The notes beneath the pieces are model-generated. The model worked only from the letters and a program-made list of their open reading frames with translations, did no database searches and had not been told where the DNA came from. A DNA stretch of 64,000 nt, taken from NCBI RefSeq assembly GCF_021233055.1, contig NZ_CP089538.1, forward strand, positions 2,868,501 to 2,932,500, in the 5' to 3' direction. Source of the DNA: Spirosoma oryzicola. GTDB taxonomy: Bacteria; Bacteroidota; Bacteroidia; Cytophagales; Spirosomataceae. Made by a program: the position numbers and the translations under genes. Below are positions 25,766-33,516 of this stretch, one piece after another; position 1 is the stretch's first letter; each line of letters opens with the position of its first letter.

Positions 25766-27040
25766 ATGAACGTGAAAACAGATCAGAACAGCCGGTGGGT
25801 GTTGGGCGGAGTCTTGCTTCTCTGCTGGATGACAAACGCCTATAGCCAGGATAAAACGTTGTTTAACGTACGCCAGCAACAGGCCACAAACACCAGCAGT
25901 ACCAATCGGGCAACGAAATCGGTCACGCCATCCGGCGACTTCAGGAAAACGGAGCTTACGCGCGATTTTATTTCCGAAGGGGTAGCCGTCGCTGATCTGA
26001 ACAACGATGGAAAACCAGACATCGTGGCTGGTTATTACTGGTTCGAAGCGCCCAACTGGACGCGCCATGAGCTCGCTCCGTCCCGTGCGTTCGATCCGCG
26101 CAAGGAGTACAGCAACTCGTTCCTGAACCTGGGTATGGACGTCAATCAGGATGGTTGGGACGATGTCGTAGTGGTAGGTTTTCCCGGAAAGCCGGGCTTC
26201 TGGTTTGAAAACCCTAAAAACAACCAGTCGGGCGAATGGAAAAAACATGTCCTGGCTGATTCGGTGGGCATCGCCAACGAGTCGCCAGGTTTTATCGACA
26301 TCGATGGCGATGGCCGACTCGATATTTTGTGCGGGGATACGAAGAAGAAACAGATTGTCTGGCTAAAGTCGCCGTCCAAACCCGGTGAGACCGAATGGAA
26401 ACGCTTTGCCCTGAGCAAGGAGAATGTGCCCGGCACCGAAATCTTTTCGCACGGCATTGGTTATGGCGATGTGAATAAAGACGGTTTCAACGATGTCGTG
26501 GTTCGCGAAGGCTGGTACGAAGGAACCGCCGACAAAGCATCGGGTAACTGGGTCTTTCATCCGGCCAACCTGGGCGAACCTTGCTCGCACATGCAGGTGC
26601 TGGATGTAAACGGCGACGGAAAAAACGACGTGGTAAGCGCTTCGGCTCATGCCCTGGGTGTCTGGTGGCACGAACAGGTTGCCGACGAACAGGGTAAAGT
26701 CGACTTTAAAACCCATTTGATGAGCAATACGACGGCGCAAACGCACGCGTCCATTATGGCCGATCTGAACGGCGATGGCCGTGCCGATTACATCACCGGA
26801 AAGCGATACTTGGCGCATAACGGCCACGATCCCGGCGATGGTGACGCCCCCATTCTGATGTGGTTTGAATTTACGCCCGGCAGGGAGCCGTATTACAAAG
26901 AGCACATCATCGACACCGATTCTGGGGCGGGTCTTAACATCGTGGTGCGGGATATGAACGGCGACAAAAAGCCGGATATCGTTATTGCCAATAAAAATGG
27001 TGTGTTCCTGCTAGAGAACAAAATCAGCAAATCGCGTTAG
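25766..27040 (+). CDS. FG-GAP/VCBS-repeat beta-propeller protein
   Basis: A 424-residue exported protein with a signal peptide (about 1-28) and repeated FG-GAP/VCBS motifs. Calcium-loop patterns such as DLNNDGKPDIVAG, DVNQDGWDDVVVVG, DIDGDGRLDILCG, DVNKDGFNDVVV, DVNGDGKNDVV, DLNGDGRADYITG and DMNGDKKPDIVI occur at regular spacing, giving a seven-bladed propeller. Such proteins act in the periplasm or on the surface, often beside sugar-degrading enzymes. It follows the cupredoxin fusion by 44 bases and closes the operon. There is no T9SS sorting domain. The binding partner is unknown. Confidence 0.85.
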   Translation: MNVKTDQNSRWVLGGVLLLCWMTNAYSQDKTLFNVRQQQATNTSSTNRATKSVTPSGDFRKTELTRDFISEGVAVADLNNDGKPDIVAGYYWFEAPNWTRHELAPSRAFDPRKEYSNSFLNLGMDVNQDGWDDVVVVGFPGKPGFWFENPKNNQSGEWKKHVLADSVGIANESPGFIDIDGDGRLDILCGDTKKKQIVWLKSPSKPGETEWKRFALSKENVPGTEIFSHGIGYGDVNKDGFNDVVVREGWYEGTADKASGNWVFHPANLGEPCSHMQVLDVNGDGKNDVVSASAHALGVWWHEQVADEQGKVDFKTHLMSNTTAQTHASIMADLNGDGRADYITGKRYLAHNGHDPGDGDAPILMWFEFTPGREPYYKEHIIDTDSGAGLNIVVRDMNGDKKPDIVIANKNGVFLLENKISKSR

Positions 27041-27099
27041 TCGGGCGGTTTCAGTGGTTCGTTTACGCCTTTCGGAGCAAGGGCCGCATTAAAATAAAC

Positions 27100-27489
27100 T
27101 TAAGCGGTGATTTCGATCCGGTTCTGTTCAGGGTCTAGCACAACGCTTTCGTAATAGCCATCGCCCGTTTGTCGTGGTTCGCCCGCGATGAGGTAGCCAT
27201 CCGCCCGGAGCCGTTCCGTCAGCGCATCAACAGCGTCCCGGCTGCCAACCGACACCGCAAAATGAGTAAGACCGATAAACTGTTGTAGAGAGTCATGCGG
27301 GCTGTCCGGAATGGTAGGCATGTGCATGAGTTCCAGGCGTGAGCCGCCGTCGAAACGTAGAAAATAGGACGAAAAGCCCTTCTGGTGATTGGTGTATTTC
27401 TGGTTAGCGATTGCGCTAAAGTAAGTCTGATAAAATGTCCGCATCTGCTCAAGATCGCGAACCCAGATAGCCAGGTGTTCGATATGCAT
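27100..27489 (-). CDS. VOC family protein (glyoxalase/bleomycin-resistance fold)
   Basis: A 129-residue protein from the ATG at 27489 (an ATG at 27510 is less likely, since the domain begins at once with HIEHLAIWV). Paired beta-alpha-beta units of the vicinal oxygen chelate fold are visible: HIEHLAIWVRDLEQMRTFY at the start, a central GLTHFAVSVGSRDAVDALTERL, and VLDPEQNRIEI at the end. Candidate metal ligands are His3 or His5, the central His and the terminal Glu. The substrate is unknown. TATTTTTG reads on the minus strand at 27502-27495, a minus-7 element close to the start that suggests a very short or absent leader. It is convergent with the VCBS gene. Confidence 0.85.
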   Translation of the reverse strand: MHIEHLAIWVRDLEQMRTFYQTYFSAIANQKYTNHQKGFSSYFLRFDGGSRLELMHMPTIPDSPHDSLQQFIGLTHFAVSVGSRDAVDALTERLRADGYLIAGEPRQTGDGYYESVVLDPEQNRIEITA

Positions 27490-27670
27490 AGTGGCAAAAA
27501 TAGAGCCCAAACGGCTTGTCTGCCTAGTGCTTGGTTGATAACTATCAATGCCCGATAAGCGGATTGCCGATCACGAATACGACGGATCAAAAAACCAGCC
27601 GGATATAAGCCAAAGGGGCCGGTAATGACGTTTGGTAAACCATTCGTTATGGCTTGTGGACGTATACCTT

Positions 27671-27880
27671 TTACTCAATCATCGTTTGAAAGCCACTACC
27701 GGTAGTGTAGATTCGCACCCTGCGGTAATTATCTCGTTCGCAACGAAATTCGGTTGCCAATGCATGATTTTGTTGTAAAACACAATTGACTGCTTCAATC
27801 GAAAAAGCGTATCGTAGATTCGTCGAAAATAGCGATAATTTACCTAACTTACGTTTTAATCGAAGTGGCAGAAGGTACAA
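27671..27880 (-). CDS. doubtful small hypothetical protein
   Basis: A 69-codon frame with a TTG start. The C-terminal half (ATEFRCERDNYRRVRIYTTG) has a beta-strand pattern that could be real, but there is no recognised family, no ATG start and the codon use is less typical than in nearby genes. It may be a chance frame. Confidence 0.22.
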   Translation of the reverse strand: MYLLPLRLKRKLGKLSLFSTNLRYAFSIEAVNCVLQQNHALATEFRCERDNYRRVRIYTTGSGFQTMIE

Positions 27881-27892
27881 CTATTTATTAGT

Positions 27893-27921
27893 AATTAATT
27901 CAATTAATTATTGAATTAATT
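27893..27921. repeat. AT-rich inverted repeat
   Basis: Perfect 11-base arms AATTAATTCAA and TTGAATTAATT with a seven-base spacer, about 90 bases upstream of the ATG at 28007. It could be an operator or bend site; AT-rich DNA also forms such repeats by chance. Confidence 0.5.
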
Positions 27922-28006
27922 CGTGATTATCTGATCGTGTTCTCGAAAAAACACCTTCTAATCGGTTAAAACTGGCGCTTTCTATCTGCCCACTAACGCG
28001 TGATTT

Positions 28007-28405
28007 ATGCCTGATCGTAGTAATAAATACTCGGATACCTTTACTGAACAGCAGTATGCATCTATCATCGCAGACTGGGTTGAAGCAATGAAGCAACTTC
28101 AGCAATGGTACAACCTGCTTGATACGGCTATTGACGGGCAAAGTAATCCCTACGGCTCCGAAAATTCACGCGAAGAGAAGGGGAAGACGGCCGTAGTCGA
28201 TCTAATCAAGCTAAGGACGAAGATTGACGATGGGTTGATACGCCTGACAAAGGAAGTTAGTGCGGATGATAAAGCCGCGAATGTTCCGTTGGAGCTACTC
28301 AGATTAGTGGAACATACCGAAACCGTTCTGCTTTGGTGTATCGAAGTTAAACAAGTCCTCGGGATGAACTCAGGGTCTGAATACCAATGGATCAGCGCTA
28401 ATTAG
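28007..28405 (+). CDS. hypothetical helical protein
   Basis: A 132-residue soluble protein, predicted almost wholly alpha-helical: QQYASIIADWVEAMKQLQQW, VVDLIKLRTKIDDGLIRL and LELLRLVEHTETVLLWCIEV form three amphipathic stretches. No signal peptide or membrane segment, and no family I recognise. It stands alone between two non-coding regions. The even charge distribution and natural codon use support a real gene. Confidence 0.6.
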   Translation: MPDRSNKYSDTFTEQQYASIIADWVEAMKQLQQWYNLLDTAIDGQSNPYGSENSREEKGKTAVVDLIKLRTKIDDGLIRLTKEVSADDKAANVPLELLRLVEHTETVLLWCIEVKQVLGMNSGSEYQWISAN

Positions 28406-28646
28406 CCCCGCGCTTTTTACCGGTGAGCTGAATTACTCTTTCCGTAAAGCAATCAAAAATAACGCCCGATATATCGGTTAGCAAGATACAGGAATCGCTC
28501 CGACAGCTGCCTCTGGAAATATAACGCGAAGCTGGAAATGACCATCACGAAACCGATAAAGAAATCATCAGATTAGCGGTTGTATTCAGCAGTATAAAGC
28601 AACTTTTTTGGCAAAAAAGCGGTTCTCTTAAAGCAAGACAACAGCT

Positions 28647-28676
28647 TTTAAAAGCGGCTGTTATGCCGTAAATTTG
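28647..28676 (+). promoter_or_regulatory. clpS promoter
   Basis: TAAATTTG at 28669-28676 is a perfect TAnnTTTG minus-7 element; TTT at 28647-28649 stands in for the minus-33 TTG with exact 19-base spacing. The transcript would begin about 20 bases before the clpS ATG. Confidence 0.65.
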
Positions 28677-28701
28677 CTTAATAAACACCTTTTACTCGCC
28701 C

Positions 28702-28980
28702 ATGCAACCTTTTGAAGAAACCGAAGTGGACGTTCTTGAAGAAGTCGTTGAAACAGACGTTCATAGCCTCGTAGTCTTCAATGACGACGTAAACACGTTT
28801 GATCACGTGATTGATACGCTGATCGACGTTTGTCATCACACGCCCGAACAGGCTGAGCAGTGCACCCTGTTAATTCACTACAAAGGGAAATGTGCCGTTA
28901 AAAATGGTTCGTGGGAAGAGCTTGTGCCGATGCGCAACGAAATCTGCCGCCGAGGCATTTCGGCCGAAGTTGTAAACTAG
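28702..28980 (+). CDS. clpS: ATP-dependent Clp protease adaptor ClpS
   Basis: A 92-residue ClpS. The conserved core VVFNDDVNTFDHVIDTL (about residues 25-41) forms the substrate pocket that binds N-degron side chains, and the later segment HYKGKCAVKNGSWEELVPMR matches the family fold. It delivers N-end-rule substrates to ClpA or ClpC with ClpP in the cytosol. The acidic N-terminal extension (EETEVDVLEEVVETDV) is typical of the flexible arm. No clp protease gene is adjacent. A hairpin at 28994-29024 separates it from recR. Confidence 0.92.
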   Translation: MQPFEETEVDVLEEVVETDVHSLVVFNDDVNTFDHVIDTLIDVCHHTPEQAEQCTLLIHYKGKCAVKNGSWEELVPMRNEICRRGISAEVVN

Positions 28981-28993
28981 TCAAGAATGATGA

Positions 28994-29024
28994 GTCAATA
29001 AGGTAATTGCCCTTATTGGCTTTT
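28994..29024 (+). terminator. clpS terminator
   Basis: Arms AGTCAATAAGG and CCTTATTGGCT (one mismatch) around a seven-base loop, followed by TTTT. It lies 14 bases after the clpS stop and just before recR. Confidence 0.6.
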
Positions 29025-29041
29025 AACTCAACACTAACCTC

Positions 29042-29653
29042 TTGGAGTATCCATCCAAACTTATAGAAGACGCAGTAAATGAGGTAGCGAAACTGCCGGG
29101 TATCGGTAAAAAAACCGCCCTCCGGTTAGTGCTCCACTTACTCAAACGGGACGAAGAACAAACCGAAACGTTGGCGCAAAGTCTGACAACGATGCGCACG
29201 CAGGTCAAATACTGCCGCAAGTGTCATAATCTGTCGGACCACGAGCTGTGCACGATTTGCGCCAGCAACAAACGGGATCAATCGCTGATCTGCGTTGTTG
29301 AAGACACGCGCGACGTGCTGGCCATCGAGAACACGGCTCAGTACAAAGGGCTTTATCACGTGCTGGGAGGGATTATTTCACCCGTCGAAGGGATCGGCCC
29401 GAGTGATTTACAGATCGATTCGCTTATCGCACGATTGCGGGGTACGGAAGGCGAACAGGTTCGGGAAATCATTCTGGCTATCAGCCCAACCATGGAAGGT
29501 GATACAACGGCGTTTTACCTACAGAAAAAGCTCCGGCCGTTCAACCTTAAGATCTCGACCATTGCCCGAGGGGTGCCTATCGGCGGTGATCTTGAGTACG
29601 CCGATGAGGTTACGTTAGGACGAAGTATTTTAAGCCGTATCGCTTACGATTAA
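29042..29653 (+). CDS. recR: recombination mediator RecR
   Basis: A 203-residue RecR, full length. It has the N-terminal helix-hairpin-helix (KLPGIGKKTALRLVLHLL), the Cys4 zinc finger with Cys58, Cys61, Cys70 and Cys73 (CRKCHNLSDHELCTIC), and a Toprim domain with ICVVEDTRDVLAIE (about 83-96) and the C-terminal GVPIGGDLEYADEVTLGRS. With RecO and RecF it loads RecA at gapped DNA. The start codon is TTG at 29042; there is no in-frame ATG upstream before the clpS hairpin and the first residues (MEYPSKLIEDAVNE) match family starts. Confidence 0.95.
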   Translation: MEYPSKLIEDAVNEVAKLPGIGKKTALRLVLHLLKRDEEQTETLAQSLTTMRTQVKYCRKCHNLSDHELCTICASNKRDQSLICVVEDTRDVLAIENTAQYKGLYHVLGGIISPVEGIGPSDLQIDSLIARLRGTEGEQVREIILAISPTMEGDTTAFYLQKKLRPFNLKISTIARGVPIGGDLEYADEVTLGRSILSRIAYD

Positions 29654-29690
29654 CAAAAAAGGCACTGCAAGCAGTGCCTTTTTTGTTAAT
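29649..29690. terminator. perfect 42-base palindromic terminator overlapping recR stop
   Basis: Twenty-base perfect arms with a two-base AA centre; GGCACTGC/GCAGTGCC is the GC core and AAAAAA/TTTTTT flank it on both sides, so it can work in both directions. The left arm includes the recR stop codon. Confidence 0.9.
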
Positions 29691-29890
29691 CGTACGTCAC
29701 TAACCTAGCGATGAGCAGCCCAATAACGTTGGAGCGGCAATTCTAGGCTATCTGGCCCCGCGCCGTCATATAACCCCGATTTTCGCGGAAATATGCCTTT
29801 CTTTGCGTTCGCAACCCATTCACTGAACATCCTTCCGAAGGATGAGTTGTACGATAAACGTTAGTTATACTTTTATAAACCAACATTCGC

Positions 29891-30580
29891 ATGAATCGCT
29901 CCGAGTTTTTGAAATTGGCCTTTGGTGCTTCGGCCGGTTTAGTTGCTTTCCCTTCTTTTGGCTTTGCTCAGGCCGAAGGTCCGTTCAAGCTGGCTCCTCT
30001 GCCGTTTGACGCGGGCGCGTTGGAACCGCACATCGACAAAACCACGATGGAGATCCACCACGATAAGCACCACAAAGCGTATGTGGACAATCTAAACAAA
30101 GCCGTAGCCGGAACCGATATGGCGAAGATGGATATCGAGGCTCTGGTGAAAAGCATAGCCAGCAGTACACCCGCTGCCGTGCGTAACAACGCTGGTGGAC
30201 ACTGGAATCACACGTTCTTCTGGAACATCCTCGGTCCGAACGGAGGTGGTGCACCGAAAGGCGCGCTAGCCGATGCGATCAACAAAAAATTCAACTCGTT
30301 CGATAACTTCAAAACGGAGTGGGCGAAGGCTGCTGCGGGACGTTTTGGTTCTGGTTGGGTGTGGCTTATCAAAAACGGAAACGACATTGAAATCACGTCA
30401 ACCCCCAATCAGGATAACCCACTGATGGGTATAGCCGAGAAAAAAGGTACGCCCATCATGGGACTCGATGTTTGGGAGCATGCCTACTACCTCAAGTACC
30501 AGAACCGGCGGCCTGAGTACGTCACGGCAGTCTGGAATGTATTTGACTGGAATAAAATCGGAAAGAATTTTGCCAGCTAG
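29891..30580 (+). CDS. sodA: exported superoxide dismutase (Mn-type)
   Basis: A 229-residue Fe/Mn superoxide dismutase preceded by a signal sequence (about residues 1-27, [16 protein letters not shown]...FAQ; the R-S-E-F-LK start is near a Tat motif but has a single Arg). Metal ligands are His56 (MEIHH), His107 (NHTFFW), Asp193 and His197 (DVWEHAYY). Gly at the position before WNHTFF and Gln174 in NQDNPL are the Mn-type combination. It converts superoxide to oxygen and hydrogen peroxide, here in the periplasm or on a membrane face rather than in the cytosol. It stands alone; a hairpin without T-run at 30591-30627 follows. Confidence 0.93.
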   Translation: MNRSEFLKLAFGASAGLVAFPSFGFAQAEGPFKLAPLPFDAGALEPHIDKTTMEIHHDKHHKAYVDNLNKAVAGTDMAKMDIEALVKSIASSTPAAVRNNAGGHWNHTFFWNILGPNGGGAPKGALADAINKKFNSFDNFKTEWAKAAAGRFGSGWVWLIKNGNDIEITSTPNQDNPLMGIAEKKGTPIMGLDVWEHAYYLKYQNRRPEYVTAVWNVFDWNKIGKNFAS

Positions 30581-30590
30581 TACGCAGTAC

Positions 30591-30627
30591 GTTCATGGTT
30601 CACGGGTTTCTTTCGTGAACCATGAAC
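30591..30627. terminator. hairpin between convergent sod and histidine kinase
   Basis: Perfect 14-base arms GTTCATGGTTCACG and CGTGAACCATGAAC with a nine-base loop. No T-run, but its place between convergent genes suggests it shields both 3' ends. Confidence 0.6.
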
Positions 30628-30640
30628 ATCATTGTATCTT

Positions 30641-32197
30641 CTAAGCCGTTGTATGCAGCGGCAGGTAGACATGAAAGGTAGTGCCGTAATTGACTTTGCT
30701 TTCCAGCGTAATCGTACCGCCATGATTTTCCGCTACCCGCTTGCAGGTCGCCAGACCAATCCCCGAACCAGTGAACTGCTGTCGCCCGTGCAGTCGGGTA
30801 AATAAGCCAAAAATCATTTCGAAGTTTTCGGGGTCAATCCCAATACCGTTGTCCTCAATACTGAACAGGGCATACTCCTGAAGGTGATCGACACCGGGAA
30901 ATTCAGGCACATCGCCACCGCGAACAAGTTGGCCAGTGATACTTACCTCGGGGCGTTGGGTAGGCCGCACAAACTTTATGGCGTTCGTCAGTAGATTTTG
31001 GAATAGCTGTCGTAGCTGCGTTTCATCGCCCGGCACCATCGGCAGATTTGGGTCCGATTTAATCACCGCTCCTCGTTCTTGTATGGCAATTTCCAGGTCA
31101 TTCTGAATGCCGCTCAGCAGTTCGCTGACATTAATCAACTCTTGTTTCTGAAACTTGGCCAGACCACTGGGCGTTGTAATACGCGCGTAAGAGAGCAGGC
31201 TCTTGATAAGATCGTTCATCCGGTCGGCGGCTGACTGCATCCGGTGGACTATATCAACGCCGGTTTCATCGAGCTGCTTCGTATACCGTTCACCTAGTAT
31301 ATCGCCGAACGATTTGATTTTTCGGAGCGGTTCCTGCAAATCGTGGCTGGCAACGTAAGCAAATTGTTCCAGGCTGTGGTTCGATTGCTTTAGATCATGG
31401 TTCATTCGTTGCAGCGTCTGCTGCTGGCGGAACTGTTCCGATATATCCCGGTAGACGCAGATACCCATGACAATATTGCCTCGTTCATTGCGTACCGGCC
31501 CCACGTAGCATTCACACCGCCAGCCACCCCAATGATCGCTGAACGAGTGCTGCTCACCCATCAACGCCGTGCTGATGTATCGTTTCCAATCGTCCTGATA
31601 GTTGGGTAAGATGGTGTCGGTAATGCGCTGGCCGATCAGTTCATCGGCGTTGCTGCTTTTGAACAGTCCCGGCAGATTACCATTGGCAAAAAGGACTTTT
31701 TGAAAATAGTTAACAACGACCACGCTCATGCCCGGTACGCTGGACGACAGAGTTTTAAACAAGATCGATTCACCCAGCAGCGTCTGTGATGCGTTTTTTA
31801 ACGCGGTAATGTCGGTAAACGAAAGTACGGCGCACTGCCCATCGCCCAGCGGTTCGATGCAAAGGTCAAACCACAGTTCTTGCCTGGTATACGACGTTTG
31901 GTAATAAAAATCGCTGTGCTGACTTTCTCCGCTTTCAACTACGTCGGCAACTTTACTCCAGAGAGGAGCCAGCGTCTGCGGCAGGAGCTCCGCAACTGTA
32001 TGCCCCAGCATGCTCTCCCGCTTGAGTCTGAGCGTTTTTTCGGCCTGTCGATTGGCCAGTTGAATGGTAAATGTTTCAATATCGCCATCCTTGTTACGGA
32101 TGGCCTGGGCTACTAAAATGCCACTGGCCGACTGATCCAACGCTTTTTGCCAAAGAGTAGCAGGCGTTTGTAGTGGATCGGCGATGTTTACTTTCAT
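30641..32197 (-). CDS. PAS-domain sensor histidine kinase
   Basis: About 518 residues from the ATG at 32197 (ATGs at 32212 and 32257 are possible). It has two PAS-like domains (about 10-130 and 140-260) and no membrane segment, so it is a cytosolic sensor. The dimerisation/phosphoacceptor box is VASHDLQEPLRKIKSF with the conserved His; the catalytic ATPase domain shows NLLTNAIKF (N box), EDNGIGIDPE (G1), FTRLHGRQQFTGSGIGL (F/G2). The phosphoacceptor type (ASHDLQEPLR) matches the family of kinases that use separate single-domain receivers, which occur at 9.1-10.0 kb here. The stimulus is unknown. Confidence 0.9.
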   Translation of the reverse strand: MKVNIADPLQTPATLWQKALDQSASGILVAQAIRNKDGDIETFTIQLANRQAEKTLRLKRESMLGHTVAELLPQTLAPLWSKVADVVESGESQHSDFYYQTSYTRQELWFDLCIEPLGDGQCAVLSFTDITALKNASQTLLGESILFKTLSSSVPGMSVVVVNYFQKVLFANGNLPGLFKSSNADELIGQRITDTILPNYQDDWKRYISTALMGEQHSFSDHWGGWRCECYVGPVRNERGNIVMGICVYRDISEQFRQQQTLQRMNHDLKQSNHSLEQFAYVASHDLQEPLRKIKSFGDILGERYTKQLDETGVDIVHRMQSAADRMNDLIKSLLSYARITTPSGLAKFQKQELINVSELLSGIQNDLEIAIQERGAVIKSDPNLPMVPGDETQLRQLFQNLLTNAIKFVRPTQRPEVSITGQLVRGGDVPEFPGVDHLQEYALFSIEDNGIGIDPENFEMIFGLFTRLHGRQQFTGSGIGLATCKRVAENHGGTITLESKVNYGTTFHVYLPLHTTA

Positions 32198-32376
32198 AGC
32201 AGTGGAAGGCATGCCGCCGGCCGCCGGGGCCGAGCAGTTAAAAAGACTTAAGCACAAATTAACAGTCGAGTGCGTAGAGTTGTTAACAAAATTTATTCTA
32301 CAGCACTTGACTTATTCTTGGTTTCCTGATGTCGTGAGGCTTCTAAAGCCTCGTGGACAGATTGAGTAATCTTTTG

Positions 32377-32384
32377 TACTTTTG
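32377..32384 (+). promoter_or_regulatory. minus-7 element of the 2OG oxygenase gene
   Basis: TACTTTTG is a full match to TAnnTTTG, 17 bases before the ATG at 32402; the minus-33 region has only a weak TGG. Confidence 0.5.
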
Positions 32385-32401
32385 TAAAAACAGTTTAGTG
32401 T

Positions 32402-33361
32402 ATGTCATCACAAGAGTTATACGATGAAATCCCGTCCCTGGATTTGGCCGATTTCACGTCGGGAGATCCGGAACGTAAGGCGCGCTTTGTTGCGGATTTA
32501 GGTCGGGCGTTCAATCAGATTGGCTTTGTTGCCATCCGTAATCATGGCTTAACCGATGAACTGACGCAGCGGCTTTACGATACGGCCAAGGCGTTTTTCT
32601 CGGCTCCGGACGACATCAAGAAAAAATACGAGCACCCTGAGCTGCACGGTCAGCGGGGCTATATCGGAAAAGGAAAGGAGACGGCAAAGGGATTTAAAGT
32701 TGCTGATCTAAAGGAGTTTTACCACATCGGCCAGCCTGCGCCAGTAGGAGATATGCCTGCTAATGTGTTTCCCGACGAATACCCGGAATTTGGAGAGGTT
32801 ACCGTAAAAACGTATCAAACGCTTGAAAACGCGGGCAAACAGTTGTTACGGGCCATTGCTTTATACCTGGAGCTACCCGAAACCTACTTCGACGACAAAG
32901 TCAAAAATGGGGATAGTATTCTGCGGGCGCTTCACTACTTCCCGCTCGACCCGGACAAAACGCCCGAAGGTGCCGTACGGGCTGCTGCCCACGGCGATAT
33001 CAACCTCATCACGTTGTTGATGGGTGCGTCGGCGGACGGCCTGGAAGTTCTTCGTCGGGACGGTAAATGGATTGGTATTACGGCGCTACCGGATCAGGTT
33101 GTGGTTAACGTCGGCGATATGCTCGATCGGCTGACGAACCACAAGCTGAAGTCAACGATTCATCAGGTGGTAAACCCACCCCGCGAAAAAATGAATCAGT
33201 CGCGCTACTCGATTCCTTTCTTCATGCATCCCCGCAGTGATATGGATCTGACGAGTCTCGAAAGTTGCATTGATGCCGAGCATCCAAAGCTATACGTGGA
33301 CATGACAGCCGGTGATTTCCTGAACGAGCGGTTGATGGAACTGGGACTCAAAAAAGCGTGA
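32402..33361 (+). CDS. isopenicillin N synthase-family 2OG-Fe(II) oxygenase
   Basis: A 319-residue non-heme iron oxygenase. The DIOX_N part begins at IPSLDLADF and the catalytic jelly roll carries the iron triad His197, Asp199 (AHGD) and His254 (STIHQVV), plus Arg268-x-Ser270 (SRYS) that anchors 2-oxoglutarate. Such enzymes hydroxylate or desaturate small molecules, amino acids or secondary metabolites. The length matches bacterial members. No biosynthetic cluster surrounds it, so the substrate is open. A very long inverted repeat at 33432-33488 lies 70 bases downstream. Confidence 0.9.
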   Translation: MSSQELYDEIPSLDLADFTSGDPERKARFVADLGRAFNQIGFVAIRNHGLTDELTQRLYDTAKAFFSAPDDIKKKYEHPELHGQRGYIGKGKETAKGFKVADLKEFYHIGQPAPVGDMPANVFPDEYPEFGEVTVKTYQTLENAGKQLLRAIALYLELPETYFDDKVKNGDSILRALHYFPLDPDKTPEGAVRAAAHGDINLITLLMGASADGLEVLRRDGKWIGITALPDQVVVNVGDMLDRLTNHKLKSTIHQVVNPPREKMNQSRYSIPFFMHPRSDMDLTSLESCIDAEHPKLYVDMTAGDFLNERLMELGLKKA

Positions 33362-33431
33362 TAACGCGGCTTTTCTTACCTACTGCCTTGCCAACCTGCC
33401 GATCAAATCAGTCGTCAGTCGTTTATACCAG

Positions 33432-33488
33432 AATTTAACTCGTTTCGGGCTGAATAACACGATTTTTCAGCCCGAAACGAGTTAAATT
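33432..33488. repeat. 22-bp perfect inverted repeat before chrA
   Basis: Arms 33432-33453 and 33467-33488 are exact complements (core ACTCGTTTCGGGCTGA) with a 13-base spacer. There is no poly-T after the right arm. It ends only 4 bases before the first in-frame ATG of the chromate transporter frame. Confidence 0.85.
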
Positions 33489-33516
33489 TCCTATGTCGTT
33501 TGCTTTTGTGTTTACT

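Larger units (their letters stand above)
27490..28006. other. 517-base region, AT-rich, with weak ORF and palindrome
   Basis: Contains a doubtful 69-codon TTG-start frame on the minus strand (27671-27880) and an AT-rich inverted repeat at 27893-27921, both listed separately. Nothing else is recognised. Confidence 0.45.
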
